A DNA stretch of 64,000 nucleotides from Pseudaeromonas paramecii (GTDB lineage: Bacteria > Pseudomonadota > Gammaproteobacteria > Enterobacterales > Aeromonadaceae), in NCBI RefSeq assembly GCF_039540575.1, contig NZ_BAABFC010000003.1:62001-126000 (forward strand), read 5' to 3'. The notes beneath the pieces are model-generated. The model ran no database searches. It worked only from the letters and a program-made list of their open reading frames with translations, and was not told where the DNA came from. Shown here in pieces: positions 41,470 to 50,310 of this stretch (position 1 is the first letter of the stretch; the number at the start of each line of letters is the position of its first letter). Position numbers and translations under genes: made by a program.

Positions 41470-43623
41470 TTAGAAGGTCAGGCCGGCGGTCAGGGCCAGG
41501 CTGCGGGGTGCCCCGTAGTAGCCCTGTTCCCAATACAGGCTGTTGATGTACTTCTCGTCGGTGACGTTGTTGATGTTCAGCGCCAGGTAGGCGTTGGGGG
41601 TGAACTGGTAACGGGCCATCAGATCCAGCAGGGCATACTGCTTCTGCCGGATTTCGGTGTTGATGCTGCTGGTGCGATAGATGTCACCCTGCCACTTGAG
41701 GGCCGCCCCCAGCTTGAGGTCGCGGATCTGGTAGCTGGTGGCCAGCTTGACCAGCTGACGGGGCACATAGGTCAGGGCCTTGTTGCCATCGGCATCTTCG
41801 ATGGACAGCTGGGTGAAGCCGCCGGCCAGCTGCCAGTTGGGCAGCAGTTCGCCGCTAGCCTCCAGTTCGTAGCCCTGACTGGTCACGCCATCCACACCGC
41901 GGTAGTAGGTGTCGGAGGTGCCCGGCCGGGTACCGGCGGCCTCGGCCACGTTATCTTGCTGGGAGCGGAATACGGAGACTGTGGTGTTCAGGCGCCCCTG
42001 GTAGAACTCACCCTTGACGCCCCCCTCGTAGCTGGCGCCTTCCATGGGATCCAGGGGGTCACCGTTCTGGTCGGCATCGGTCTGCGGGGTGAAGATGGTG
42101 GCATAGCTGGCATAGAGTGACAGCTGCTCGGTCAGGTCATACACCAGGCCGGTGTAGGGCAGGAACTTGCCGCTGGTCTTGCTGGCGCGCGCCGCACCGT
42201 AGCTGACGCCTGTGCTCTCGTAACGAGCCAGGCGGCCACCCAGGGTCCAGTACAGGGCATCGGTCAGGCTGAAGCGACCGGCCAGGTAGGCGCTCATCTG
42301 CTCCCGATCCCAGTCGCTGGAGAGGGAGTAGGCATCGAAGTCCGGCTTGCTGTAGCTGCCGTCCCAGCTGTCGAGATCGGCGATCTCGGTGCCGATGTCA
42401 CTGCCGTACCAGGAGAGCTCCTGCACCCGATCCCGGGCGTATTGCAGGCCCGCCACCAGCTGGTGCTCGCGACCGGCCAGTTGCAGCGGGCCGCTGGCAT
42501 AGAGATCCACCACGTGCTGCTGGTAGTCCTGGCCGTACTGGCTGGGGTAGCTGTAGAGGCCGCTGCCGTTGCTGCTGTCCTGGTTGGGGGTGCCGTAGAC
42601 GTAGAACAACTGGCTGTCTTGCTGGGTGGAGAAGAAGTTGTAGGCCAGCTTGCCCTGCCAGCCGTGGGCCAGGGCCTGGGTCAGCTCGATGAAGTAGTTC
42701 TGCTTCTCCACGTCCCAGTAGGCCCAGTCGGTGCTGGTGCTGGTGCTGCGGTCATAGTTAGTGGCGGAGCCGTCGCTGTAGTAGAGCGGCAGGGCCCCCC
42801 ACAGCGGGCTGTCGGCATTGTTCTGCTGATAGTGGGCCCCCAGGGTCAGCAGGGTGCCGTCCGCCAGATCCGCCTCGACGATGCCATACAGGGTGGCCTT
42901 GTCCTTGGCGTAGCGATCCAGGTAGGACTCGCTGTCTTCCTTCACCAGCACCACGCGGCCACGCACCGTCTCGGAGGCGACCAGGGAGCCGGAGAGATCG
43001 GTCTCCACCCGACGCTGGTCCCAGGAGCCGCCGGTGAAGCTCATGGCCGCCTGGGTGTCGTGGGTCGGGCGCTTGCGCACCAGGTTGACGGTGGCGGAGG
43101 GGTTGCCGGCGCCGCTCATCAGGCCGTTGGCGCCGCGCAGTACCTCCACCCGATCGTAGATGGCAGTATCCAGATCCCCGTTGAGGTTGCCGTTGATCAG
43201 GGGCAGGCCCACCCCGTCCACCTGGAAGTTGGTGATGTCGAAGCCGCGGGAGGTGTAATAGGAACGGTCTGTCTCGATGCGCTCCACTGTCACGCCGGGC
43301 ACGGCGTCCAGCACCCGGTTGATGTCGTGCTGGGCGAAGTCATCCATCTTGTCCCGGGTCACCACGGTCACCGCCTGGGGCGTCTGCCGCTGGGTCAGGG
43401 GCAGCTTGGTGGCCGTGCTGCTGGTGCCGCCGCTATAGGAACCGGCGCCCTGGGTCACGCCGTCATCACCCTGGCCGCTCACCACCACGGCGGGCAGCTG
43501 GGCCGCCTCTTCGGCCTGCAGGGGCGCCGCCAGCAGCAGACTCGGGGTCCACCAGAGGGCGCGCAGAATTCGGGTCAGGGGGGCAATGCGCAGGCGGTTG
43601 GCCGCCACAGCAAACTCAGACAT
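41470..43623 (-). CDS. TonB-dependent ferric-siderophore receptor, FhuE/FpvA-like
   Basis: 717 residues. After an Arg-containing signal region (cleavage near 37, LQAEEAAQ), a TonB-box-like LPAVVVSG lies at about 43-50, then the plug domain with QTPQAVTVVTRDKMDDF, TSRGFDITNFQVDGVGLP and RVEVLRGANGLMSGAGNPSATVNLVRKRP, and a beta-barrel ending in the required aromatic (AGLTF). RGFDITNFQVDG is the mark of the FhuE group, receptors for coprogen, rhodotorulate and related hydroxamates. No N-terminal signalling domain is present, so it is not surface-signalling type. AAGGAAAGG precedes the start, and Fur-like boxes lie 77-124 bp upstream. Confidence 0.93.
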   Translation of the reverse strand: MSEFAVAANRLRIAPLTRILRALWWTPSLLLAAPLQAEEAAQLPAVVVSGQGDDGVTQGAGSYSGGTSSTATKLPLTQRQTPQAVTVVTRDKMDDFAQHDINRVLDAVPGVTVERIETDRSYYTSRGFDITNFQVDGVGLPLINGNLNGDLDTAIYDRVEVLRGANGLMSGAGNPSATVNLVRKRPTHDTQAAMSFTGGSWDQRRVETDLSGSLVASETVRGRVVLVKEDSESYLDRYAKDKATLYGIVEADLADGTLLTLGAHYQQNNADSPLWGALPLYYSDGSATNYDRSTSTSTDWAYWDVEKQNYFIELTQALAHGWQGKLAYNFFSTQQDSQLFYVYGTPNQDSSNGSGLYSYPSQYGQDYQQHVVDLYASGPLQLAGREHQLVAGLQYARDRVQELSWYGSDIGTEIADLDSWDGSYSKPDFDAYSLSSDWDREQMSAYLAGRFSLTDALYWTLGGRLARYESTGVSYGAARASKTSGKFLPYTGLVYDLTEQLSLYASYATIFTPQTDADQNGDPLDPMEGASYEGGVKGEFYQGRLNTTVSVFRSQQDNVAEAAGTRPGTSDTYYRGVDGVTSQGYELEASGELLPNWQLAGGFTQLSIEDADGNKALTYVPRQLVKLATSYQIRDLKLGAALKWQGDIYRTSSINTEIRQKQYALLDLMARYQFTPNAYLALNINNVTDEKYINSLYWEQGYYGAPRSLALTAGLTF

Positions 43624-43699
43624 ACACCTTTCCTTGTCAATTTTTTGAGGGTTGGGCTCGCGGCCCTTTTATTGGAAGGCGTAGTATAGAAACAAATGG

Positions 43700-43733
43700 G
43701 AATTGTTATCAATGAAGATGATAACGATTATTA
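43700..43733 (-). promoter_or_regulatory. Two adjacent Fur-box-like sites ahead of the iron operon
   Basis: TGATAAC-G-ATTATTA (43719-43733) matches the 7-1-7 Fur pattern well, and GAATTGTTATCAATG (43700-43714, plus strand) is a second overlapping-type match. The AT-rich tract stands out sharply from the GC-rich genes and sits upstream of the receptor gene, implying iron repression of the whole operon. Confidence 0.75.
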
Positions 43734-43795
43734 ACAAGATTATCGTGCCTGTGCTGTGAGCTGGCGCCAACTGTCTCCGTTTGTGCCGCCCAGGC

Positions 43796-43823
43796 AGAAA
43801 AAAACCGCCTGGATAAGGCGGTT
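43796..43823 (-). terminator. Intrinsic terminator of ilvC
   Basis: Stem AACCGCCT/AGGCGGTT (43803-43823) with a five-base loop; the minus strand continues into a T7 run. Confidence 0.85.
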
Positions 43824-43885
43824 AATGGGACCCTTTTGGGGTGCTTTACGGGGCCCGCAGGCCCCTGAGGGAAAAATCGGTTGGC

Positions 43886-45373
43886 TTAGCCGCCGACGGC
43901 GATGCGCTTCATGTCCTTCATGTAGCCACGCAGTACCTTGCCCACCTGCTCGATGGGGTGGTTGCGGATGGTATCGTTGACCTGTACCAGCACCACGTTG
44001 TCCACGCCGTTGTCCTTGGTGGCCAGGCCCTTGCCGATCACATCCAGACCCACCTTGGGCATGATGTGCTCGCGCAGCAGGGGCACGGCAGCGTTGGCGA
44101 ACAGGTAGTTACCGTATTCGGCGGTGTCGGAGATGACCACGTTCATCTCGTACAGGCGCTTACGGGCGATGGTGTTGGCGATCAGCGGCAGCTCGTGCAG
44201 CGACTCGTAGTAGGCAGACTCTTCGATGATGCCGGCGGCTACCATGGTTTCGAAGGCCAGTTCCACACCCGCCTTGACCATGGCCACCATCAGGATGCCG
44301 TGGTCGAAGTATTCCTGCTCGGCGATCTGGCCGGAGAAAGCCGGGGCGTTCTCGAAGGCACTCTTGCCGGTCTCTTCACGCCAGCCCAGCAGCTTGGCAT
44401 CGTCGTTGGCCCAGTCGGCCATCATGCCGGAGGAGAAGGCGCCGCCGATGATGTCGTCCATGTGCTTCTCGAACAGCGGACGCAGCAGATCCTTCATGGC
44501 CTCGGCCAGTTCGAAGGCCTTCAGCTTGGCGGGGTTGGACAGGCGATCCATCATGGTGGTGATGCCGCCCTGCTTCAGGGCCTCGGTGACGGTTTCCCAG
44601 CCGAACTGCAGCAGCTTGCCGGCATAGCCCGGCTCGATGCCTTCGGCCACCATCTTCTCGTAGCAGACGATGGAACCGGCTTGCAGCATGCCGCACAGGA
44701 TGGTCTGTTCGCCCATCAGGTCAGACTTCACTTCGGCGACGAAGGAGGACTCCAGCACGCCGGCGCGGTGACCACCGGTGGCGGCGGCCCAGGCCTTGGC
44801 GATGGCCATGCCTTCGCCCTTGGGATCGTTCTCCGGGTGCACGGCGATCAGGGTCGGTACGCCGAAGCCACGCTTGTACTCTTCACGCACCTCGGTGCCG
44901 GGGCACTTGGGCGCTACCATGACCACGGTCAGGTCCTTACGCACCTGGGTGCCTTCTTCCACGATGTTGAAACCGTGGGAGTAGCCCAGGGCGGCGCCTT
45001 CCTTCATCAGGGGCATAACGGCCTTGACCACGCTGGTGTGCTGCTTGTCCGGGGTCAGGTTCACCACCAGGTCGGCGGTGGGGATCAGCTCTTCATAGGT
45101 ACCCACCTTGAAGCCGTTGGCGGAGGCCTGCTGGAAGGACTTGCGCTTCTCGGCGATGGCTTCGGCGCGCAGGGCGTAGGCGACGTCCAGGCCGGAGTCA
45201 CGCATGTTCAGGCCCTGGTTCAGACCTTGAGCGCCGCAACCGACGATGACGACCTTCTTGCCCTTGAGGAATTCACACTCGTTGGCGAATTCGTCACGGC
45301 TCATGAAACGGCACTTGCCCAGTTGGGCCAGTTGTTGACGCAGGTTCAGGGTATTGAAGTAGTTGGCGCCCAT
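43886..45373 (-). CDS. ilvC: Ketol-acid reductoisomerase IlvC (long, class II)
   Basis: 495 residues, close to the 491 of E. coli, from ATG 45373 preceded by GGGAG; the longer frame to 45433 has no ribosome site. The NADPH motif VVIVGCGAQGLNQGLNMRDSG is near 38-58 and the C-terminal knotted domain is duplicated as in the long enterobacterial form. With magnesium it isomerises and reduces acetolactate or acetohydroxybutyrate in valine, leucine and isoleucine synthesis. It is divergent from ilvY, which activates it in enterics when substrate is present. Confidence 0.97.
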   Translation of the reverse strand: MGANYFNTLNLRQQLAQLGKCRFMSRDEFANECEFLKGKKVVIVGCGAQGLNQGLNMRDSGLDVAYALRAEAIAEKRKSFQQASANGFKVGTYEELIPTADLVVNLTPDKQHTSVVKAVMPLMKEGAALGYSHGFNIVEEGTQVRKDLTVVMVAPKCPGTEVREEYKRGFGVPTLIAVHPENDPKGEGMAIAKAWAAATGGHRAGVLESSFVAEVKSDLMGEQTILCGMLQAGSIVCYEKMVAEGIEPGYAGKLLQFGWETVTEALKQGGITTMMDRLSNPAKLKAFELAEAMKDLLRPLFEKHMDDIIGGAFSSGMMADWANDDAKLLGWREETGKSAFENAPAFSGQIAEQEYFDHGILMVAMVKAGVELAFETMVAAGIIEESAYYESLHELPLIANTIARKRLYEMNVVISDTAEYGNYLFANAAVPLLREHIMPKVGLDVIGKGLATKDNGVDNVVLVQVNDTIRNHPIEQVGKVLRGYMKDMKRIAVGG

Positions 45374-45517
45374 GTCGGCAGCTCCCTCTGGCAATAAGTT
45401 GGAATTTTCGTGCCGGGGGTCTCCCGACAACAACCGCTACACTATAGCCCAGGCAAAACATTGCTTGAAATGATATATTCGGAACGGAATGTTGCATTTT
45501 AAGGAACGTGAGCCGCC
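45374..45517. promoter_or_regulatory. Divergent ilvY/ilvC control region
   Basis: The AT-rich core (about 45455-45500) contains GATATATTC and two ATTGC/TTGCATT-type elements about 35 bp apart, where the tandem IlvY operators and overlapping divergent promoters should lie by analogy with E. coli. Individual boxes cannot be fixed by eye. Confidence 0.5.
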
Positions 45518-46408
45518 ATGGATCTGCGCAACCTCGAACTCTTCATGCACCTGGCCCACAGCCTGCACTTTGCCCGCACCGCCGACGCCATGGCGGTCAG
45601 CCCCTCCACCCTGAGCCGCGCCATCCAGCGCCTGGAGCAGGAGACCGGCTGCACCCTGCTGGAGCGGGACAACCGCAGCGTCGCCCTCACCCCGGCGGGC
45701 CGCCGTCTGCTGAGCTTCGCCGAACAGCTGAGCCACGACTGGGAGCAGCTGCGCCAGGATCTGCGCCATGGCGACGAACCCCTGCAGGGCCAGCTGCGGG
45801 TGTTCTGTTCGGTGACCGCCAGCTACTTCCTGCTGCCGGACATCCTCAGCCGCTTTCGCAGCCGCTATCCCCAGCTGGAAATCCGCCTGGAGACCGGCGA
45901 CCCGGCGCTGGCCATGGAGAAGGTGCTGAACGAGGAGACGGATCTGGCCATCGCCGCCCGCCCCGACGCCCTGCCGGGCAAGCTGCACTTCACCAGCCTG
46001 GCCAAGATCCCATTGGTGTTCATCGCCCCCCGCGGCCCCAGCCCGGTGAGCCGCTTCCTGCCGGAGGGCGAGCCGGACTGGGAGCGGCTGCCGCTGATCC
46101 TGTCCAGCCAGGGTCTGGGGCGTAAGCGCTCCGAGCAGTGGTTTCGCAACAAGGGCATCAGCCCCAACCTGTACGCCGAGGTGGCGGGCAACGAGGCCAT
46201 CGTCAGCATGGTGGCCCTGGGCTGCGGCGTCGGCCTGGTGCCCGAGGCGGTGCTGGATCACAGCCTGCTGGGGGACAAGGTCCGGGTGCTGCCGGTCTCC
46301 CCGGCCCTCAAGCCGTTCGACGTGGGGCTGTGTGTGCAGAAGCGCCGGCTGGACGAGCCCCTGATCCGCGCCTTCTGGGAGACGGCCCACCAGCAGGCGG
46401 AGAAATAA
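45518..46408 (+). CDS. ilvY: LysR-type regulator IlvY
   Basis: 296 residues. The N-terminal winged HTH (MDLRNLELFMHLAHSLHFAR, AVSPSTLSRAIQRLEQETG) spans 1-60, and a periplasmic-binding-like effector domain fills 90-290. E. coli IlvY is 297 residues and shows the same FARTADAMAVSPSTLSR pattern. It senses acetolactate/acetohydroxybutyrate and activates ilvC. The divergent position next to ilvC confirms the identity. Confidence 0.94.
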   Translation: MDLRNLELFMHLAHSLHFARTADAMAVSPSTLSRAIQRLEQETGCTLLERDNRSVALTPAGRRLLSFAEQLSHDWEQLRQDLRHGDEPLQGQLRVFCSVTASYFLLPDILSRFRSRYPQLEIRLETGDPALAMEKVLNEETDLAIAARPDALPGKLHFTSLAKIPLVFIAPRGPSPVSRFLPEGEPDWERLPLILSSQGLGRKRSEQWFRNKGISPNLYAEVAGNEAIVSMVALGCGVGLVPEAVLDHSLLGDKVRVLPVSPALKPFDVGLCVQKRRLDEPLIRAFWETAHQQAEK

Positions 46409-46500
46409 AGCCGATAAACAAGAAGCCTGACAAAGTTGTTAATCCTTGGTTAATCTTGGCAGTGCAGACTCACTTAGTCATCCCATCCCAAGGAGCCCTC

Positions 46501-46902
46501 ATGAAGAAGACACTGCCCGCCCTGTGTGCCAGCCTGCTGCTGGCCGCCGGTTTGTTCAGCACCCCCGTCCTGGCCGATTCACCGGTGGAGATGGACATGC
46601 AAGCCATGGCCAAGGCGTTCAAGGCCGCCAACAACGCCGATGACGCCGCCCAGCTGCAAACCAGCCTGGAGCAGCTCAAGGCCGCCGCCACCCATGCCAA
46701 GGGCGAAGTGCCGAAGAAGTTCAAGGACGAGGCCGCCGACGGCCCCAACCGCCAGGCCTACCAGCAGGGGCTGGATGAGCTGATCGGCCAGGTGGACCAG
46801 GCCCTGGGCCTGCTCAAGGACGGCAAGCTGGACGAGGCCAAGGCCCTGCTGGAGGAGATCAACAGCACCAAGCGCACCTATCACAAGAAGCTGGACGCCT
46901 AA
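46501..46902 (+). CDS. cybC: Soluble cytochrome b562
   Basis: 133 residues with a 25-residue signal peptide (KTLPALCASLLLAAGLFSTPVLA). The mature protein is a four-helix bundle; the haem ligands expected of the family are visible as Met in MDMQAMAKAF near the mature N terminus and His in RTYHKKLDA at the C terminus. It is a periplasmic b-type electron carrier of unclear role. AAGGAG lies seven bases before ATG 46501. It stands alone and ends at a strong terminator. Confidence 0.92.
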   Translation: MKKTLPALCASLLLAAGLFSTPVLADSPVEMDMQAMAKAFKAANNADDAAQLQTSLEQLKAAATHAKGEVPKKFKDEAADGPNRQAYQQGLDELIGQVDQALGLLKDGKLDEAKALLEEINSTKRTYHKKLDA

Positions 46903-46927
46903 GGGCGTTGGCATAATCCACCGATGA

Positions 46928-46958
46928 AGACAGGCCCCCATGGGGCCTGTCTTGTTTT
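46928..46958 (+). terminator. Intrinsic terminator of cybC
   Basis: A perfect 11-bp stem AGACAGGCCCC/GGGGCCTGTCT with loop CAT, then TGTTTTTG. Confidence 0.9.
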
Positions 46959-46982
46959 TGTCCCTCCCGCCGTCGCGGGGCC

Positions 46983-48248
46983 CTAGGAATGGCTCGGCAC
47001 CCCATGCCACTCATCGGCGGCGGGCACCGCCTTGCGACCCAGGCCAGCCAGCAGCACCAGCAGGGCCGATCCCAGCAGCAGACAGTGACCCAGGGCGCTC
47101 GGGCTGTTGACCCCCAGGCTGACGAGCCAGGCGGTGCCCAGGGAGGCCACCAGCATCTGGCCGGCGCCGGCCAATGCGGTGGCGGTGCCGGCGGTCTTCT
47201 TGAAGGGAGCCAGCAGGCTGGAGAGGGCCGATGGGAAGGCCATGCCGTTGGCAAAGGCAAACAGTGCCTGACACCCCATCAGGCCCCAGGCCGACAGGGG
47301 CAGACCCACTAGCCCCAGCCCGGCGATGCCCTGCAGCAGGCAGGCCAGCAGCAGCTGCTGGGACTGGCTTAAGCGGTGGCGGCTCTTGCTGGCCGCCAAG
47401 CCCCCGGCAATCAACGCCAGGGCCGGCAGCAGGGTCCAGTGACCGTAGTCCGCCGCATCCATCCCCACGCCACGCTGCATCAAGAACGGCATCACACAGA
47501 CGCACAGCACGTTGAGGCCGTACTGCACCCAGACGATGCCGGCGAAGCAGAGAAAGTGGCGGTTGTGCAGCAGATCCAGGTACTGCCAGGCCACATCCCG
47601 GATCCGCAGGCCCTGGGCCAGCGGCGGGTGACACTCGTCGAAGTAGCAGACGATCACCACCCACAGCAGCAGCAGGTAGCCGGCCATGCTGACAAACACG
47701 CTGAGCCAGCCGAACTGCTGGGCCAGCAGGCCGCCGAACAGGGGCGCTATGGTGGGCACGAAGGCCATGGTGGTGGCGAAGTAGGACATGGCCTGACGCA
47801 GGAAGGGGCCCTCGAAGCGATCCCGCAGCGACACCCGGGCGATGACGGAGGCACAGCCGGCACCCATGCCCTGCAGCAGGCGGCCCACCAGCAGGGCCGT
47901 CAGGCTGCCGTGGCCGGCCAGGGCCAGCAGTATGCCCGCCAGGGCCAGGCTCAGGCCGGCCAGCAGCACGGGGCGCCGACCATAGCGGTCGGACAGGGGG
48001 CCGAACAGCAGCTGGCTGGGGCCGAAGCCCAGCAGGTAGCCGGAAACCAGCCACTGGGCCTGCTGGGCCGACAGGCCCAGTTCATCCTGCAGCCCGGGCA
48101 GGGCCGGCAGCAGCAGTCCCATCCCGGATTGCCCCACGGCAATCATCAGACAGGCGAAGATCACCGGGAGCCAGCTCACATTGCTGACATTTTGTTCGAT
48201 CTGGGCAGGCGCAGGCACGCGCCCGCCCTGGCTGGGGGCACCACTCAT
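46983..48248 (-). CDS. MFS drug transporter, Bcr/CflA-EmrD type
   Basis: 421 residues with 12 membrane segments after a 25-residue hydrophilic N terminus. Motif A GPLSDRYGRRPVLLAG lies in the loop between TM2 and TM3, and GRLLQGMGAGCASVIARVSLRD in TM4 to TM5 is the motif of drug/H+ antiporters with 12 helices (DHA1). It likely exports small lipophilic compounds. A LysR-type gene is divergent from it (235 bp spacer), making that regulator a candidate controller. Confidence 0.88.
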   Translation of the reverse strand: MSGAPSQGGRVPAPAQIEQNVSNVSWLPVIFACLMIAVGQSGMGLLLPALPGLQDELGLSAQQAQWLVSGYLLGFGPSQLLFGPLSDRYGRRPVLLAGLSLALAGILLALAGHGSLTALLVGRLLQGMGAGCASVIARVSLRDRFEGPFLRQAMSYFATTMAFVPTIAPLFGGLLAQQFGWLSVFVSMAGYLLLLWVVIVCYFDECHPPLAQGLRIRDVAWQYLDLLHNRHFLCFAGIVWVQYGLNVLCVCVMPFLMQRGVGMDAADYGHWTLLPALALIAGGLAASKSRHRLSQSQQLLLACLLQGIAGLGLVGLPLSAWGLMGCQALFAFANGMAFPSALSSLLAPFKKTAGTATALAGAGQMLVASLGTAWLVSLGVNSPSALGHCLLLGSALLVLLAGLGRKAVPAADEWHGVPSHS

Positions 48249-48483
48249 GGAATAAACACTCTTGCTCGACGATTTATTAGGGAATGACGCTGGATAGGAG
48301 GGAAAACACCGACGAAATAAACTGCCTTGTCGCCACTATCCGGTGTGTGTGAACATTATCCGGATGGGGCCGGATGCCTGTCTAACGACTAATTTGCATG
48401 GCCCGTGATAGGAAAAAGTATTCACTCGCTGGCCTGAAATTTGCTTGGCCTGCACCGCCCCCGGCCGGGGCTTGGAGCACCGC

Positions 48484-49419
48484 ATGAACATCCGTTTTCT
48501 GGAGACCTTCTTATGGGTCGCCCGCCTCAAGAGCTTCCGTCTCACCGCCGAGAAGCTGTTCACCACCCAGGCGTCCATCTCCCACCGCATCGCCGGGCTG
48601 GAGGAGGAGCTGGGGGTCAAGCTGTTCGTGCGGGAGAGCCGCGGCGTGGTGCTGACCCCGGACGGCCAGCGGGTGCGGGAGTATGCCGAACGCATCGTCA
48701 GTCAGAGCCATGCCCTGCGTCAGGCCATGGGGGCGGCGCGGGACGGCCGCGGCAAGGTGCGGGTGGGGGTGATCGACTCGGTGATCTACACCTGGTTCAC
48801 CCAGCTCATCGCCCGCATCTCGGAGCAGTTTCCGGATCTGGAGGTGGAGGTCACCGCCGACAGCGGTCGCAACCTGTGCAACCAGCTGCAAAAGGGCTAC
48901 CTGGACATCGCCTTTCAGGTGGACCCCATCCGGCTGGAGTCGGTGAACAACCTGGAGCTGGTGCGCTATCCCCTGCAGTGGATCGTGGCCAGCGGCTCGC
49001 CGCTGCACCGCCACTACGACAATCTGGCCAGCCTGGCCCAGCACCGCATCATCACCTTCGTCGCCCACTCCCGGCCCCATCAGGACATCGTCAGCCTGCT
49101 GAACCTGCACGGCATAGACGCTCCGCGCATCAGCTGCGTCAACTCCTTCGCCGCCATGATCCGCATGATCGAGGAGGGCTTCGGCGTCGGCGTCATACCC
49201 CCGGCCCTGGTGACCGAGCAGCTGACCGCCGGCAAGCTGACCCTGCTTCAAATCCCGGATCTGACCGACAACTGCCTCTCCATGATCTCCCAGGTGGCCA
49301 GCTGGCGAACCGGCCCCGGCCTGGAGTGCTGCGCGACCATAGCCCAGCTGGCCCACCAGGTGGTGCAGGATTTTTGCCGCAAGATGGGGCCCGATTACGC
49401 CCAGCCGGCACGGCATTAG
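48484..49419 (+). CDS. LysR-type transcriptional regulator
   Basis: 311 residues from ATG 48484 (GGAG eight bases upstream). The winged HTH MNIRFLETFLWVARLKSFRL plus TTQASISHRIAGLEEELG spans 1-62; the effector domain starts near 90 with GKVRVGVIDSVIYTW. It is divergent from the MFS transporter gene; LysR regulators commonly control the divergent neighbour. The inducer is unknown. Confidence 0.9.
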   Translation: MNIRFLETFLWVARLKSFRLTAEKLFTTQASISHRIAGLEEELGVKLFVRESRGVVLTPDGQRVREYAERIVSQSHALRQAMGAARDGRGKVRVGVIDSVIYTWFTQLIARISEQFPDLEVEVTADSGRNLCNQLQKGYLDIAFQVDPIRLESVNNLELVRYPLQWIVASGSPLHRHYDNLASLAQHRIITFVAHSRPHQDIVSLLNLHGIDAPRISCVNSFAAMIRMIEEGFGVGVIPPALVTEQLTAGKLTLLQIPDLTDNCLSMISQVASWRTGPGLECCATIAQLAHQVVQDFCRKMGPDYAQPARH

Positions 49420-49490
49420 GCCACCGCGAGCGTCGTCATCCCGCGCCATTCGCGTTAGCATGAGGCGGTTTATCGTGCCCGGAGTCAGTC

Positions 49491-50198
49491 ATGGAGTTCT
49501 TTCGCGCCCTCGGTCCCATCGCCGCCCTCAGTTTCGATCTGGATGACACCCTGTATGACAACGGGCCCGTCATCGAGCAGGCGGAGGCCTGGATGGTGGC
49601 CCACATGCGCGATGCCTACCTGCAGACCGCCATGTGCGATCGGGCCTGGTGGCAGGCCCAGAAACAGCAGTTGTGGCGCGAGCAACCGGCCCTCAAACAC
49701 GACGTCTCCCTGTGCCGGCGACGCCTGCTGGCCCGCGGCCTGGAATGGGGCGGCATGGCTGCCGCCGAAGCGGCCCACGAGGCGGACAAGGTGTTCACCC
49801 AATTTCTGGAGATCCGCTCCCGGGTCGAAGTGCCCGACGCCACCCGCCAGGTGCTCGCCGCCCTGGCCGAGCGCTTCCCGCTGGTGGTGATCACCAACGG
49901 CAACGTGCTGCTGGAGCGGCTGGGGCTGGACCACCACTTCCAGCATGTGCTCAAGGCTGGCGGCGGCTTTGCCATGAAGCCGGCGCCGGATCTGTTTGCC
50001 CAGATGGCCGACCGGCTGGGCCTGCCGCCGGCCCGGATACTCCACGTGGGGGACGACGTCACCACAGACGTACTGGGCGCCCTGCACAACGGCTACCGCA
50101 GCGCCTGGCTCAACGACCGCGGCCGCTCCTTGCAGGCGTTGCGCCGCCTGCCGGATCTGATGCTCAACCGGCTGGACGAGCTGCTCAACCTGATCTAA
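49491..50198 (+). CDS. yigB: HAD phosphatase YigB
   Basis: 235 residues. HAD motif I SFDLDDTLYDN (about 16-26), motif II VITNGN (about 131-136), the motif III lysine in FAMKPAPD and motif IV HVGDDVTTDVLGA are all intact. In E. coli YigB dephosphorylates 5-amino-6-(5-phosphoribitylamino)uracil in riboflavin synthesis and is encoded just before uvrD, as here. The cap domain is helical (subclass I). GGAGTCAGTC precedes the start. Confidence 0.92.
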   Translation: MEFFRALGPIAALSFDLDDTLYDNGPVIEQAEAWMVAHMRDAYLQTAMCDRAWWQAQKQQLWREQPALKHDVSLCRRRLLARGLEWGGMAAAEAAHEADKVFTQFLEIRSRVEVPDATRQVLAALAERFPLVVITNGNVLLERLGLDHHFQHVLKAGGGFAMKPAPDLFAQMADRLGLPPARILHVGDDVTTDVLGALHNGYRSAWLNDRGRSLQALRRLPDLMLNRLDELLNLI

Positions 50199-50272
50199 CC
50201 CAACCCCGTCTGCGCGCCCGAACGACATGGCCCTCCCCCGAGGTCGGTCGTCCCCCGCCCCGCCAATCCGTG

Positions 50273-50302
50273 TATAATCCCCACCACTGTACAAAATATC
50301 AG
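50273..50302 (+). promoter_or_regulatory. uvrD promoter -10 with downstream LexA box
   Basis: A consensus TATAAT is at 50273-50278, and CTGTACAAAATATCAG (50287-50302) matches the CTG-N10-CAG LexA core. The box covers the expected transcription start and overlaps the ribosome site AGGAG at 50301-50305, so LexA would block both initiation and early elongation. This implies SOS control of uvrD, as in E. coli. Confidence 0.75.
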
Positions 50303-50310
50303 GAGTGGCG

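Noticed and set aside
43841..45397. Plus-strand open frame of over 500 codons opposite ilvC
   Set aside because: IlvC is unmistakable on the minus strand; the shadow is His/Gly-rich and featureless.
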